From the NCBI GenBank assembly GCA_004335635.1, contig QAXH01000346.1, positions 1 through 11,986 on the forward strand: 11,986 nucleotides of DNA. The letters run 5' to 3'. A program made the translations under genes and the position numbers. This document shows positions 1-11,921 of the stretch, in pieces (positions within the stretch are counted from its first letter, which is position 1; the number at the start of each line of letters is the position of its first letter). The DNA is from Chloromonas sp. AAM2. Taxonomy: Eukaryota > Chlorophyta > Chlorophyceae > Chlamydomonadales > Chlamydomonadaceae. The notes below the pieces were generated by a model. It worked only from the letters and a program-made list of their open reading frames with translations. It did no database searches and was not told the DNA's origin.

Positions 1-59
<59 letters not shown>
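1..59. repeat. (TG)n microsatellite
   Basis: An unbroken run of TG dinucleotides, about 29 units, starts at the window edge, so its true length is unknown. It runs straight into TCTCCGCAG, which looks like a splice acceptor. The tract may therefore be the pyrimidine/purine end of an intron belonging to the plus-strand gene that ends at 605. Alternating purine-pyrimidine DNA of this kind can adopt Z-form; that is general knowledge and is not shown here. Confidence 0.97.
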
Positions 60-60
<1 letters not shown>

Positions 61-78
61 TCCGCAGCAGCTGGCTAG

Positions 79-279
79 AAGCTATGGCGGTTTCCATTTG
101 AAGATGAACACTTTGCGCTTATTTTTTGCTCCAAAAAGGACGTTCTGCGGACCAAGCAGCGGTATATCGCGGTTAGAAAGGATCACCTAGCGGTTGCGCA
201 CAAGGCCTGGGTGGCGCGGCAACGCCCTTCCGCAGAGCAACAACTGTCGAAAAGCTTGATAGAACGGCACAGGTCTTAA
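79..279 (+). other. Stop-free stretch, possible exon of the upstream gene
   Basis: Reading from AAG at 79 there are 66 codons with no stop until TAA at 277-279. The translation is rich in Lys, Arg and His (for example FCSKKDVLRTKQRY at about residues 17-30). A possible acceptor, GGCTAG, ends at 78. Third-position G/C is only moderate, weaker than in the sure exons of this window. No GT inside it has the phase needed to join the exon at 394. A competing model is an exon that starts after CCGCAG at 67, reads QLARSYG, and ends at a weak donor at 90; that phase does fit the next exon. I do not recognise the product. It could be an alternative last exon or chance. Confidence 0.2.
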
Positions 280-393
280 GGCCAGTTCGCACGTACATAT
301 GTAGGCCAGTCAGGTGATCATCATTTACAACACGCGAAGAATAGCAAATCTGTGTGTACGCGCGCTCAACACGCGATGCTCGTTTGCATGCAG

Positions 394-605
394 GGCTAGC
401 ATCTCGCAAGGACGAATCGGTCCTCCAAGGCGGCACCAAGGCCAGCCCCGGCAGCGACCTCGTCAAGGCCCAGGCGCGTGTCTTCCCGGGCCAGTCACCG
501 ATTTACTTGGGCATGGCCCAGAATCCCACACAGCGTGTGAAGCGTGCCCGGGAGTACGCCATGGCAGTGAGCCCGAGGGGTTCGAAGATCTACCAACAGA
601 AGTGA
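394..605 (+). CDS. C-terminal exon of an unidentified protein (5' partial)
   Basis: This is the last exon of a gene that begins left of the window. The acceptor TTTGCATGCAG ends at 393. Two bases then complete a split Gly codon, and 69 codons follow to TGA at 603-605. Codons in this frame are strongly G/C-ending (runs such as GGC GGC ACC AAG GCC AGC CCC GGC), which marks it as coding against the competing frame that stays open to 682. The tail is basic and lacks cysteine, with segments such as KAQARVFPGQSPIYLGMAQ and QRVKRAREYAM, and it ends KIYQQK. No domain, membrane segment or targeting signal is evident, and I do not recognise the family. Which upstream exon joins it is uncertain (see 79-279). 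No TGTAA poly(A) signal was seen in the following 600 bases. Confidence 0.6.
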
Positions 606-1381
606 GAGAGTGGCTGCGCAACAAAAGGCTTCAGGCTCAGTCACGCAGCAAGTCAACGAAAGGACAGGTTATGCCAGACTGAACAACATGAGAACAGATG
701 ACTGTGAAGCAGTTTTGAGGGTGTTGCTGTGTTTGGGCACCTTCCAACACTTTGTGGTGACTCACAAGTTTTCTTGGCATGGTGTGCCATGACTGGTGCA
801 GACAACTCCCTATACTTTTGACATTGTTATGGGTTGTTCTTTTGGCTGAAGAGGTTGCTAGGTTTACAGGCTTGAATTGTCAATGTGTTACACTGGAATT
901 GGAATGTCATTGTGTGACATTACGTTCTGAATCTCTGATAATCTACAACCATTTCGCACTGTCCCTGTCCCAGTATTGGCAGTCTCCAGCGCCTACCAAT
1001 ACCAGCATCAGCAACACGTCCCAGTAGCAGATAACACTAACCCAACACCACACTGTGCACACTGTCACCACCGTAAAAACTTAGTATGAACACACTCCTG
1101 AAAAAACTAGTCCCACAGACAACTGACAGCCTCATCACGGTGTCAGTCCCAAAATTGTCCCAGAACTGGCAAACTTCTTTTATTTTTCAGAGGTTTTTGT
1201 CAGAGGTTGGATTGATCTGGTAGTGCAACTATCACGCAAGTCGAATCGTGTGCTTACTCCCAGCACGGGAGCCCACCACACGGCAGATCCCACCACAATA
1301 GTGGCAGCAGCCGTGGCCCATCTGGCTGCGTATGCTAGGCATGCATGTGGCATTTGAAGCAGTCTGGGTATCAAGGGCGCA
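606..1381. other. Convergent 3' spacer
   Basis: This stretch lies between the stop codons of two converging genes and probably holds both 3' untranslated regions. I see no convincing gene in it. It contains a perfect 7-base hairpin (AATGTCA/TGACATT with loop TTGTG) at 903-921, a diverged copy of the TGTCCCAG..TGGCA motif at about 984-1000, and a full repeat copy at 1153-1181. TTACA at 887-891 reads TGTAA on the minus strand and could be the poly(A) signal of the cyclin C gene, which would imply a 3' untranslated region of about 500 bases. Confidence 0.5.
1153..1181. repeat. Solo copy of the TGTCCCAGAACTGGCA repeat end
   Basis: These 29 bases match the arms of the inverted repeat at 6433-6739 with only one or two differences. 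The orientation is that of the right arm: AATTGTCCCAGAACTGGC, then AAACTTCTTTT. No opposite arm was found within several hundred bases. It is probably one end of an old copy of the same dispersed element. It lies about 200 bases past the cyclin C stop codon, within the likely 3' untranslated region. Confidence 0.75.
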
Positions 1382-2907
1382 TCAAGTGCTGCTGCGTGCC
1401 ACGTCCAGCAGCCGCTTGCACTCTTCCCCACTGATTGGGGTGCTGAACTCACGATACACACGCGCCAGGTGCTCCGTCACCTCCGTAACCTGCAGGATAC
1501 ACGGCAGTGCGGCAGCACAAGTGACCAGCAGCCACTGACCAGCGCGCTGTTCACCTGTTCCAGCTCATCTCACAAGGCGAGCGGTGCAGTTGTCAGGAGC
1601 TAACACAACTGTTGACCAGTAAACACCTTTCAGCCCTGGCATGCACAGTCACCTGCTCTAGGTCGACGTTGAGCTGTTGCAGCCAGCCCACGCAGTCCCA
1701 GGTGCAGACGCCTGGCTGGCGTCCCTGACCAGGAGCACCGCTGGTTTCCTGCAAGGCTGTGTCTCCTGGCGCAGGCTGTGTCTGCGTGGCTGCCCACACG
1801 TACAGCACACAGCCCAGTGCGAGCATGTGTGGCGGGTACATGAGCGGGGCGTCGCAGCGGTACAGGTCGTTCAGCGCGGCCCACGCCTGCTGCGCCACGG
1901 GCTGCGGCACGCCCGCCTCCTCATGGAACTGCACCAGGGGCCGGTACGGGTGGTACACGACCAACATGAAGTCGAGCTCCTGAATGATCACCTGCATATT
2001 CCAAAACAGGACAGGACAGCAAGGGCGCTGGCATCTTACGGCAGCACAACACCAGGTGTTACATATCAGCTGTACCTGTTGCCGTAGCTAAGAACTATGC
2101 TTGAGTTGAGCAGCCAGCTTTGTGATGGGTACGGCAGGAACTTGTGCAGAACAGCGCCGGCGGACCGGCGGACCGGTGCCAGCTGCCCTGGACCCCTTGG
2201 CCTCCCTCCAACCACTAAGCCAGCTGCACTGTGTGAGTTCAAAATGAAGTCAAGTTGATCCCACCATTTCTGAGTCCAGGAGATGCTTGACTTCGTACGG
2301 CCACAACGGCTGCACCCTCTTGACGTACACTATGAGGTGCTTGGCCTGCAGCAGGGTCTCCTCAGTCTTGCTGGCCAGGTACAGGCAGCCCACGTGCACA
2401 AGCCGAGGGTCATGGAACGTGCCTCCAAAGTTGTTGCGTACATAGAACTTGCGAAAGTATAAGGCAGCGGTTGCAGCTACCCTGTGAAGCACATGAAGTT
2501 TGGGCTGCCATTGCAATGTGCGCATATGGCAATGGTGTTTAGGTCTAGTTCGCAGCAGGATACGCACCTGTACCGCAGCTTGCACACCTTGGAGAGTTCC
2601 CAAATCTCTGCAGTGGCACAAAGCAATGCAGCAGAGTCAGTAATCTGTTCAATTGAGGTCAGTTGTATCAGGCAACTGCAACCTCAGTCGCTCACGTTGG
2701 ACAAAGAAAACCTTGATTTGCTGGACCTGCAGCTCGGACAAGCCTTTGGCACGATCCTCACGGTGTGAATTCAATAGATGCTGGCTTGACACCAGCGACA
2801 CCCTGCATAGCACGCAATGCAGTTGTGTGGAGGATGCATGACGGGTTGCCTGCGCTCGCAGCTGCATGCACGCACGAGGAATGGGATGCCCAGTAGTCTG
2901 CCGCCAT
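1382..2907 (-). CDS. CCNC: Cyclin C, Mediator kinase-module subunit (six exons)
   Basis: Cyclin C binds CDK8 in the nucleus and, with MED12 and MED13, forms the kinase module that controls Mediator and RNA polymerase II transcription. Exons, in order of transcription, are 2876-2907, 2696-2802, 2568-2607, 2265-2481, 1653-1991 and 1382-1489. They join in phase to give 280 residues, close to the usual 250-283. The N-terminus MAADYWASHS fits the family start (MAxxFWxSSH). The first cyclin fold covers about residues 30-132, with the LASKTEE helix (Lys98, Glu100, Glu101) where CDK contacts are expected. The hallmark VVYHPYRPL opens the second fold, followed by LYRCDAPLMYPPHMLALGC. An insertion of about 30 residues rich in Gly, Pro and Gln precedes WLQQLNVDLEQ, where animal and plant proteins have a short loop. 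The second exon could instead start at 2784 (acceptor GTCAAG), removing five residues. It is divergent with the RRP45 gene. Confidence 0.93.
2158..2176. repeat. Short CGGCGGAC tandem
   Basis: Two and a third copies of an 8-base unit lie inside the fourth intron of the cyclin C gene (1992-2264). It is too small to be informative and is probably replication slippage. Confidence 0.6.
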
Positions 2908-3251
2908 CTGGCAGCGTGAGTGCCCGAAACACCCCGCCTCAGCTGTGACAGCACCAACTGCCTGACCATGTGCAGGAGCTCATGCGTTCTACCATGTCAA
3001 GATGCCAAACTATGGGCGTAGTGACACATTAGCGATAGTTAAGGGCAGAAGCATTACAACACTGGGCAACTCGGCAGTGTCCGATGCCCATCCCATGTCA
3101 GTTGCTGTCGGTTGGACGACCAAGGTTTCTCCGGTGTTGCCGGACGGCATGATGCATGCTGGCCTTGCTCAGCGACGTTGCTGATTTGAACAAATCGATA
3201 CGCTTTCTTGACTGTACTCAGGCAGGTTGATCAAAATCCTTGGCCGCCAGC
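2908..3251. promoter_or_regulatory. Divergent upstream region of cyclin C and RRP45
   Basis: Only 344 bases separate the two start codons, which face away from each other. Both promoters and both 5' untranslated regions must fit here, so a shared bidirectional promoter is likely. I see no clear TATA box or named operator. A 60-codon open stretch at 3002-3184 lacks codon bias and is not taken as a gene. Transcription start sites cannot be placed from sequence alone. Confidence 0.5.
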
Positions 3252-6111
3252 ATGCAGCGAGATGCCGATTCACAGGTGTCAAACAATGATAGGACCTTCA
3301 TCATAGAGGTAAGAGAAGCCGTGAGTGACAGCAGCTCTACCAGCAACTGGGGTTAACACACTGTCAGCTTAAGCACTCGCATGCATGCACACCCAGGCAC
3401 TTGTAGCTGATTGCCGTGTGGATGGCCGGGGACTGTACGATTACCGCAAGATTCGCTTTGAGGTACGTGTCTGTGCAATCACATGTTCACACTCAGGCCA
3501 GTGGCAGCTGATCATGCCAGTCACGCCGTCCGCAGTTCTCCCCCGATGACAGCAGTGCCACTCTCGCGCTGGGCACAACACGTGTCACAGCCGTCATCAC
3601 CGGGGCACTGGAGGCCCCCTATCCCGACCGACCCAGCGAGGTGCGCATACCATTGGGTTGCAGCAATGCTCATGCAGCACAGGCCACTGCGTGTGGCACA
3701 TTACCCACATGTTTGACACTCTGCTTCACATCTCCCAGGGCGCCATCCGTTTCAACGTAGAGTGTGGCCCCATGGCATCTCCAGCGTTTGAGGCGGGGCG
3801 GCCGGGGCCTGATGCTGTGCAGCTGGCACGTCTGGTGGAGCGTGCACTCAAACAGAGCGGGGCAGTAGACTGTGAGGCACTCTGTGTCATTGCTGGACGG
3901 AAGGTGCGTAATACCCGCTGCACACTGCACATGCCCAGCTACAGTGAATGGATCAATTGCCGGCTTGCTACAAGCGGGCCATTCATCATGCCAAGCCTTA
4001 CGCTCATTGAGCCACACGTGCAGATGCTGGAGCTCCTCATCAGTATGTGCACCGCTGTTCGCTGTCCCCCGCAGGTGTGGTCACTGCGGTGTGATGTGCA
4101 CGTGCTGGACCACGGGGGCAACCTTGTGGATGCGTGTGTGCTGGCTGCGCTGGCCGCTGTCATGGCGTACCGCAAACCCGAGGTGACGGTGGGCGGCGAC
4201 AGCGGGACCGACATCATCGTGCACCCGCGCGAACACCGCGAGCCCGTGCCCCTCACCATCCACCACACACCCGTCAGCGTCACATGGGCACTGTTCCAGG
4301 TGGGCAGAACAACACCACACCTGGCCTGCTCACACGATGCGTGAAAAGGGACTGAGGTTGCATGCAATCACCGTGCTCGTGTTGCATGGCAGGCCCTCTG
4401 GAGAAGAAAATGCGTTGCAGGCAAGCGTTTACAGCCTGCACTGGTGCAGACATTTACGTCATGTAGCACTTTCTGCTTGCCCCGCAGACCCCGGCGTCAG
4501 GCACCACGTGTGTGCTTGACCCGAGCCTCCGCGAGCAGGCGGCGCAGGCGGGCAGCGCAACCCTGATGGTCAACACCAGCGGCGAGGTGTGCGGCGTGCA
4601 CAAGGCCGAGGGGCTGGGGCTCACGGCCGCAGAGGTCATGCGGTGAGCCATGCACACACATCACCCAGCCGGATCCGGGCAAGCAGGGGCTTAGCACACG
4701 CAGCTGACGTTTGATTTCATCATGTAGATGATTCAACTGCAGTGCAGAGCTTCATGTCATCTTCCATTGCCTCCGTTGCCTGGTCGCCATTGGCTACAAG
4801 CACGTGCGTCTCCGGCTGCGGGGAGTTGTGCAAGGGCCAGTGTGCATGGCACCTGCTGCGACCGGTTAGGAAACCAGGCCTGACACTTGAGTTGGACGCT
4901 GGATATGTGTTGTCATGTGTTTTTGTTTGCAGGTTAGTTCGGCTATCGTGCGACCAGGCCAGTACCCTTGTTGGTTTGCTCAAAGATGCGCTTCAGGCAC
5001 ACGAGGTGGACAGGGTGGCGGCGCGCGTGAGGCGCGTGCAGCGCAGCCCTTTCGTGGCCTCAGCGTCTAGGCATGTCAGCGTCAGCGCAGCGCCCGGCAG
5101 GGAAGCCCTGAAGCAAAGCAAGGCAGACCACAGCATGGACGATGATGATCAACTAGGCGAGGAGATGAGCGGATCAAGTCAGCGTGACGACATGTCTGAA
5201 GAGGACGACAGCAGTGACGGAGATGAGGACAAGGATGACAGTGAAGAAGGGGAGGAGGAGGAGGAGGAGGAAGCGCCAAGAAGCAGCGCTGTGGCTGAAC
5301 AAGGTGTGCATGCCTGACACGGGGGTTTGGCTGCGCACTGCCAGCACCTGACAATACATGCCTTAGCATTGTTTGTTCAGGCTCATCGATCTGGACAAGT
5401 TCACGGCATCATTGCGTAGCTCGCATACTTCAGTAGGCATCGCATGCATGCAATGTGCCAGGCATGAAAGGGACTGCATGGGTGTACACCCTAACACATA
5501 GGAAACAGTGGGTTTTGCTGAATGATGCTGTTCTCTCCACCCTTCGCGTGCAGATCAACTACCAGAAGAAGCCAAGCAGCCCAGAGCGCGGTTAAGAGGT
5601 CCGTTGATAGCTGCCGCCACAGCCAAGCCAGCCTCTGCTGCAGCCCACCCGCAGCGGCCTGTGGAGAGTCCCAAGGCAGCGGCGGGTCGCCCGGCCACCC
5701 CCAACAAGCGGCTTGCCCCCGTCAAGCTGGAGGACAACCTGGAGACCATTGCCGCTCTCATAGCTGGTGAGGGGGTGTAGCACTGCGCGGAGATGACTGC
5801 TGGCAGTGCAGATTCGTTGAGTGTGCTGCCTCCTGGTCGCTGTGTTGCACCGCACGGGTCACACCGGGTCGCAGTACAGGTGTGCAGTCTGATCCAGATG
5901 TCATGGAAGGAATACGGGCACATGCGCGTTGTTGGTTGCACTGTTTGGCAGAAGCCTGGTTTGTGTAGGCTGATCCTTTGCATGATTGCCATGCCAACTT
6001 GCATGTACTGCGAGCGCAGGCCGGACGTCAAACGAGCACGAACCCAAGGCAGATCTCGACTTGACTGCGGCCATCAAGCCAAAGCAGGTCCAGAAGAAGA
6101 AAAAGACCTGA
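3252..6111 (+). CDS. RRP45: RNA exosome ring subunit Rrp45/EXOSC9 (nine exons)
   Basis: Rrp45 is one of six RNase PH-like subunits forming the ring of the RNA exosome, which directs RNA to 3'-5' decay and processing in nucleus and cytoplasm. In animals and fungi the subunit itself is catalytically inactive. Exons are 3252-3308, 3397-3462, 3536-3640, 3739-3903, 4075-4299, 4488-4642, 4933-5303, 5554-5766 and 6020-6111; all phases agree and give 482 residues, against about 440 in animals and plants. The start MQRDADSQVSNNDRTFIIE fits the family N-terminus. CRVDGRGLYDYRKIRF (about 25-40), then MASPAFEAGRPGPDA and LCVIAGRKVWSLRCDVHVLD and PLTIHHTPVSVTWALFQ are clear family blocks through about residue 206. 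A divergent second half of the fold runs to about 285. The tail has an acidic stretch (about 326-371, with seven consecutive Glu), an Ala/Pro-rich linker and a lysine-rich end (KKKKT) that could be a nuclear signal. Intron 7 carries an in-frame TGA at 5315-5317, so its retention would truncate the protein. Confidence 0.94.
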
Positions 6112-6169
6112 TCCCTAGTCCAGGACCACCCGATCAATCACTCACGCAGCAAGATGGTTTCTCCTTACC

Positions 6170-6174
6170 TGTAA
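6170..6174 (+). terminator. TGTAA poly(A) signal of RRP45
   Basis: TGTAA lies 58 bases after the RRP45 stop codon. This pentanucleotide is the usual poly(A) signal of chlorophycean algae, with cleavage normally 10-20 bases downstream, which would place the transcript end near 6185-6195. Its position also supports the exon 9 model. Confidence 0.7.
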
Positions 6175-6432
6175 AAGGTTGGTTTATTGCCACTCAATGG
6201 ATACCATGGGCCTGGACTCTACAATCACTGGCATTGCGTTGAGGCGGCCGGAGGTCGACTCCGCTTAATTTCTGCATACCACGTGGGCTTGAAGCTTGAT
6301 GATTCTCGTCTGAACACGACAAAGGAATTGAGCTTTTCCTTAGTGTTGAGTGTTGTGCAGAGACATGCCCTGCTTGGCGGCGCAGGTTGTATTGACACAG
6401 CAGTACAGTTATTGTGCAATTCACACACACAC

Positions 6433-6739
6433 AAAAAAAGAACTTTGCCAGTTCTGGGACAATTTGATAGGTTCAAATGGTGACTGTTCGTGTACCGGTC
6501 AGAATGGGTCACACACCCATGTTGTCTTTTGACAGTGCAGTTCCTGTCTAGTCCTGGTTTGCTGTCCCAGAAGTGGCAGTGCACCGTCTACCACAACACG
6601 CGATGTTCACCCCGCTGTTCACCCCATGTGCGATTGACACACACACACACACACGCACACACGCACACACACACTTCGCCAACACCGGTTCTAGTGGTAT
6701 TGATAGGAACTGTCCCAGAACTGGCAAACTTCTTTTTTT
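6433..6739. mobile_element. Possible small transposable element with inverted ends
   Basis: The arms at 6433-6464 and 6708-6739 are inverted copies of 32 bases with two mismatches. Each runs from an A (or T) tract through AGAA, then TTTGCCAGTTCTGGGACA. The 307-base span has no coding capacity. It contains a hairpin (ATGGGT, CACAC, ACCCAT at about 6503-6519), a further copy of the core (TGTCCCAGAAGTGGCA, near 6562) and a CA microsatellite. A third arm-like copy lies at 1153-1181. This fits a miniature inverted-repeat element, but no clear target-site duplication is visible because the left flank is itself a CA repeat. Two inverted insertions of a one-ended repeat are an alternative. Confidence 0.45.
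6637..6674. repeat. (CA)n microsatellite, interrupted
   Basis: Thirty-eight bases of alternating AC with two G interruptions (ACGCAC), lying inside the inverted-repeat element close to its right arm. Confidence 0.95.
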
Positions 6740-6917
6740 TTGAGTTTCTTTTTTGTGTGCAGTGATAGGCCTGATGTGATCGTTTGGTTGGTGCTACTTT
6801 CAGTGCCTAGGTGCAAATGCAACACGCTTGCCACTTCATGCATGCCACATATCAGTGGAATGGAATGAGCTTCCGAACGAGTGGACCTTCCACTGTTTCT
6901 CAAGGCGTGTACAAGCG

Positions 6918-6920
<3 letters not shown>

Positions 6921-6958
<38 letters not shown>
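6921..6958. repeat. (TG)19 microsatellite
   Basis: Nineteen uninterrupted TG units. It follows a stop-free run in one frame that reads SVEWNELPNEW. That resemblance to protein is too weak to call a gene. Confidence 0.97.
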
Positions 6959-6960
<2 letters not shown>

Positions 6961-7203
6961 CGCACTTATGATATTGGCCGCCAGGCATTACCAGGTGGGA
7001 GTGCACACTAGCACATCCACCAGGCCAGGGTCACACGCAAGCGACATGCTCACTCTGACGCTAAGGAGTTGGCGTGCATGCTCGCTGCACGCACGTCACT
7101 GGCGCTTGTTATTTGCTTTCTGGCTGACCGCTCTTCCCGTGGTGGCCACCCACCATTACTATCGCGGTGTGTTACAGTGCCCTCACTTGAAAAATTGAAC
7201 CCT

Positions 7204-7257
7204 CCCTTCGTGTAACTGCAATTTACACTGCAATTGCAAAAAAGCAAAAAATTACAC
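7204..7257. repeat. AT-rich repeat, copy 1
   Basis: The segment begins CCCTTCGTG, continues with several CTGCAAT and TTGCAA words, and ends ATTACAC. It contains an internal inverted repeat (GTGTAA, then TTACAC, at about 7210-7228). A second segment with the same beginning, the same inner words and the same end lies at 7450-7489. The two are not exact copies, so an origin by duplication is likely but not certain. Confidence 0.45.
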
Positions 7258-7449
7258 AGCCTTGACTCATTCTTCAATGTTGACTTGCTCGTCGTGTTAC
7301 CCTCCTGTCATTGGAAAATGACACAACTTGTAATGTTCTCAAGATAGAGCATATGCAGGGGTTGAATTCTGACTAGCCATGTCAGCTAGTAAGCTTTCTA
7401 ACAAATCGTCTCCAGTCTCTAGGTCATATGCACCATGTGCCAGCAAAAT

Positions 7450-7489
7450 CCCTTCGTGCAATTTGCAATTTTTGCAATTTGCATTACAC
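7450..7489. repeat. AT-rich repeat, copy 2
   Basis: It starts CCCTTCGTG and ends ATTACAC, as copy 1 does, with repeated GCAATTT words between. The pair is in direct orientation, about 246 bases apart, and lies just left of the decayed coding-like tract. It may mark an end of an old insertion. Confidence 0.45.
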
Positions 7490-7589
7490 CGTCCTTCTAA
7501 CCAGTTTGGGGAAGGTCTGCGAAGGTTTACCCTTCTAGCCTTAACTAGTTATATACATCTCTCTGGAGAGAGAGACGTACTACAGTGGC

Positions 7590-8257
7590 TCCATCCAAAG
7601 ACAAGGGCAAACCCGTAGCCTGGGTTGGGCAAAAACTTCTCTGACAATGTGGGCAATCGTGCAACATGCAAGATGCCTCACGAGCAGCGTTACATTTACA
7701 AACCAGACCAATCCACTGTACAAGAATCCACAGAACAGTGTTGACGATTTCCAGTGCATTGACTGCACTACCGGGCACAAACAACTGAAGCGCATCCACA
7801 ATGTACATCTACTGGCCAAAACCGCCGGGCATCTCAGTTCAATACGATGTTTGGACCACGCATACTTAAGGTCCCCTGTACAGGACATACTTTGACCTAA
7901 GGCGCTTCTGTGCAGCCGACCATACAGGAGTTTCATGGGCTCAGGCACACATTGCCGGTCTAGACAGCGCGTATGTCCCGAGCAACTTCCTCCGCAGAGC
8001 CTTGTCCACTTCAGCTAAAGTGAAGCTGACCTTCAAGCTGGTACCAGGGCACCAGCGCGCACCTTGCGAGATATGCTGCAGGCAATGACAGGCAAGCAGA
8101 CCCAGACCAATGAGCACTTGAGCAGGTTGTGGCTGGACATTTCACGAACAGGCAACAGCCATATGACAGTTATGCAAGCCTGCCCAACCATGTCATCGCT
8201 GAGCATGCCATGCGATCAAGTCTGGATTGCACCAACCCTGTTGACGCCTCAGATTAA
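7590..8257 (+). pseudogene. Decayed coding-like tract of unknown origin
   Basis: Three plus-strand frames take turns looking coding. Near 7590-7620 one frame reads PSKDKGKPVAWVGQ, and the next frame continues NFSDNVGNRATCKMPHEQRY to about 7740. A third frame is open from 7870 to a TGA at 8086-8088 (72 codons) and includes YFDLRRFCAADHTGVSWAQ and KLVPGHQRAPCEICCRQ. After another switch, 8114-8254 reads LEQVVAGHFTNRQQPYD and related sequence. This pattern fits a gene broken by frameshifts, perhaps from a mobile element, but I recognise no transposase or reverse transcriptase motif. It could also be chance reading frames within a long 3' untranslated region of the converging gene. Confidence 0.3.
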
Positions 8258-8383
8258 GGTATACACGAGCACCGCCCACAACCTGGCGCATGGCTGCTAG
8301 GTGATTTGGAATGAATGGACGTGAATGGGTCATGCCAAGGACAGCTGCATCCTACACACATCCGGTGCCCTCCTCCAGCCCTC

Positions 8384-11778
<3,395 letters not shown>

Positions 11779-11921
11779 CTGCGCACAGCGGCCCACACCT
11801 TTTAAGCAGGGACGGCAAGTGCCAGGTCTGGAGCACAGCAAGAATGCGCACAACCACCGCAACTGAAAGAGCCCAAGCTCTGTCCGCTTCACACATGCTG
11901 CCTGTGGTGGGTTCCGTTTCC

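Larger units (their letters stand above)
6190..8383. other. Repeat-rich spacer between RRP45 and glutathione reductase
   Basis: About 2.2 kb with no intact gene that I can support. Open stretches here are short, switch frame and lack the G/C-ending codon bias of the neighbouring genes. The spacer holds an inverted-repeat element, CA and TG microsatellites, two related AT-rich repeats and a decayed coding-like tract, listed separately. A perfect 7-base hairpin (TGTCATT, loop GGAA, AATGACA) lies at 7306-7323. The glutathione reductase gene converges on this spacer. Its nearest minus-strand TGTAA signals are TTACA at 7690-7694 and 7696-7700, nearly 700 bases past its stop, so part of the spacer may be a long 3' untranslated region. 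Confidence 0.6.

Noticed and set aside
314..682. A 122-codon plus-strand frame overlapping the last exon of the leftmost gene
   Set aside because: Its codons lack the G/C-ending bias that the overlapping frame ending at 605 shows clearly, so it is read as a shadow.
3002..3184. A 60-codon open frame in the divergent spacer
   Set aside because: No codon bias and no recognisable motif, and it fills the region needed for two promoters.
3939..4367. A 142-codon minus-strand frame across RRP45 exon 5
   Set aside because: It is antisense to a certain exon and is explained by that exon's codon bias.
6445..6480. A tRNA-like box B word (GGTTCAAATGG) with a box A-like word nearby, suggesting a SINE promoter
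   Set aside because: The two boxes are only about a dozen bases apart, far closer than in a tRNA-derived promoter, and no cloverleaf can be drawn.
6776..6920. An open frame with CYFQC and LHACHISVEWNELPNEW ahead of the TG tract
   Set aside because: It hints at a zinc-binding pattern, but it is short, unbiased in codon use and runs into a microsatellite. Nothing else supports a gene.
7379..7618. A 79-codon frame starting ATG in the AT-rich spacer
   Set aside because: It runs through the second AT-rich repeat, is Ser/Leu/Phe-rich and has no codon bias. It is probably chance.
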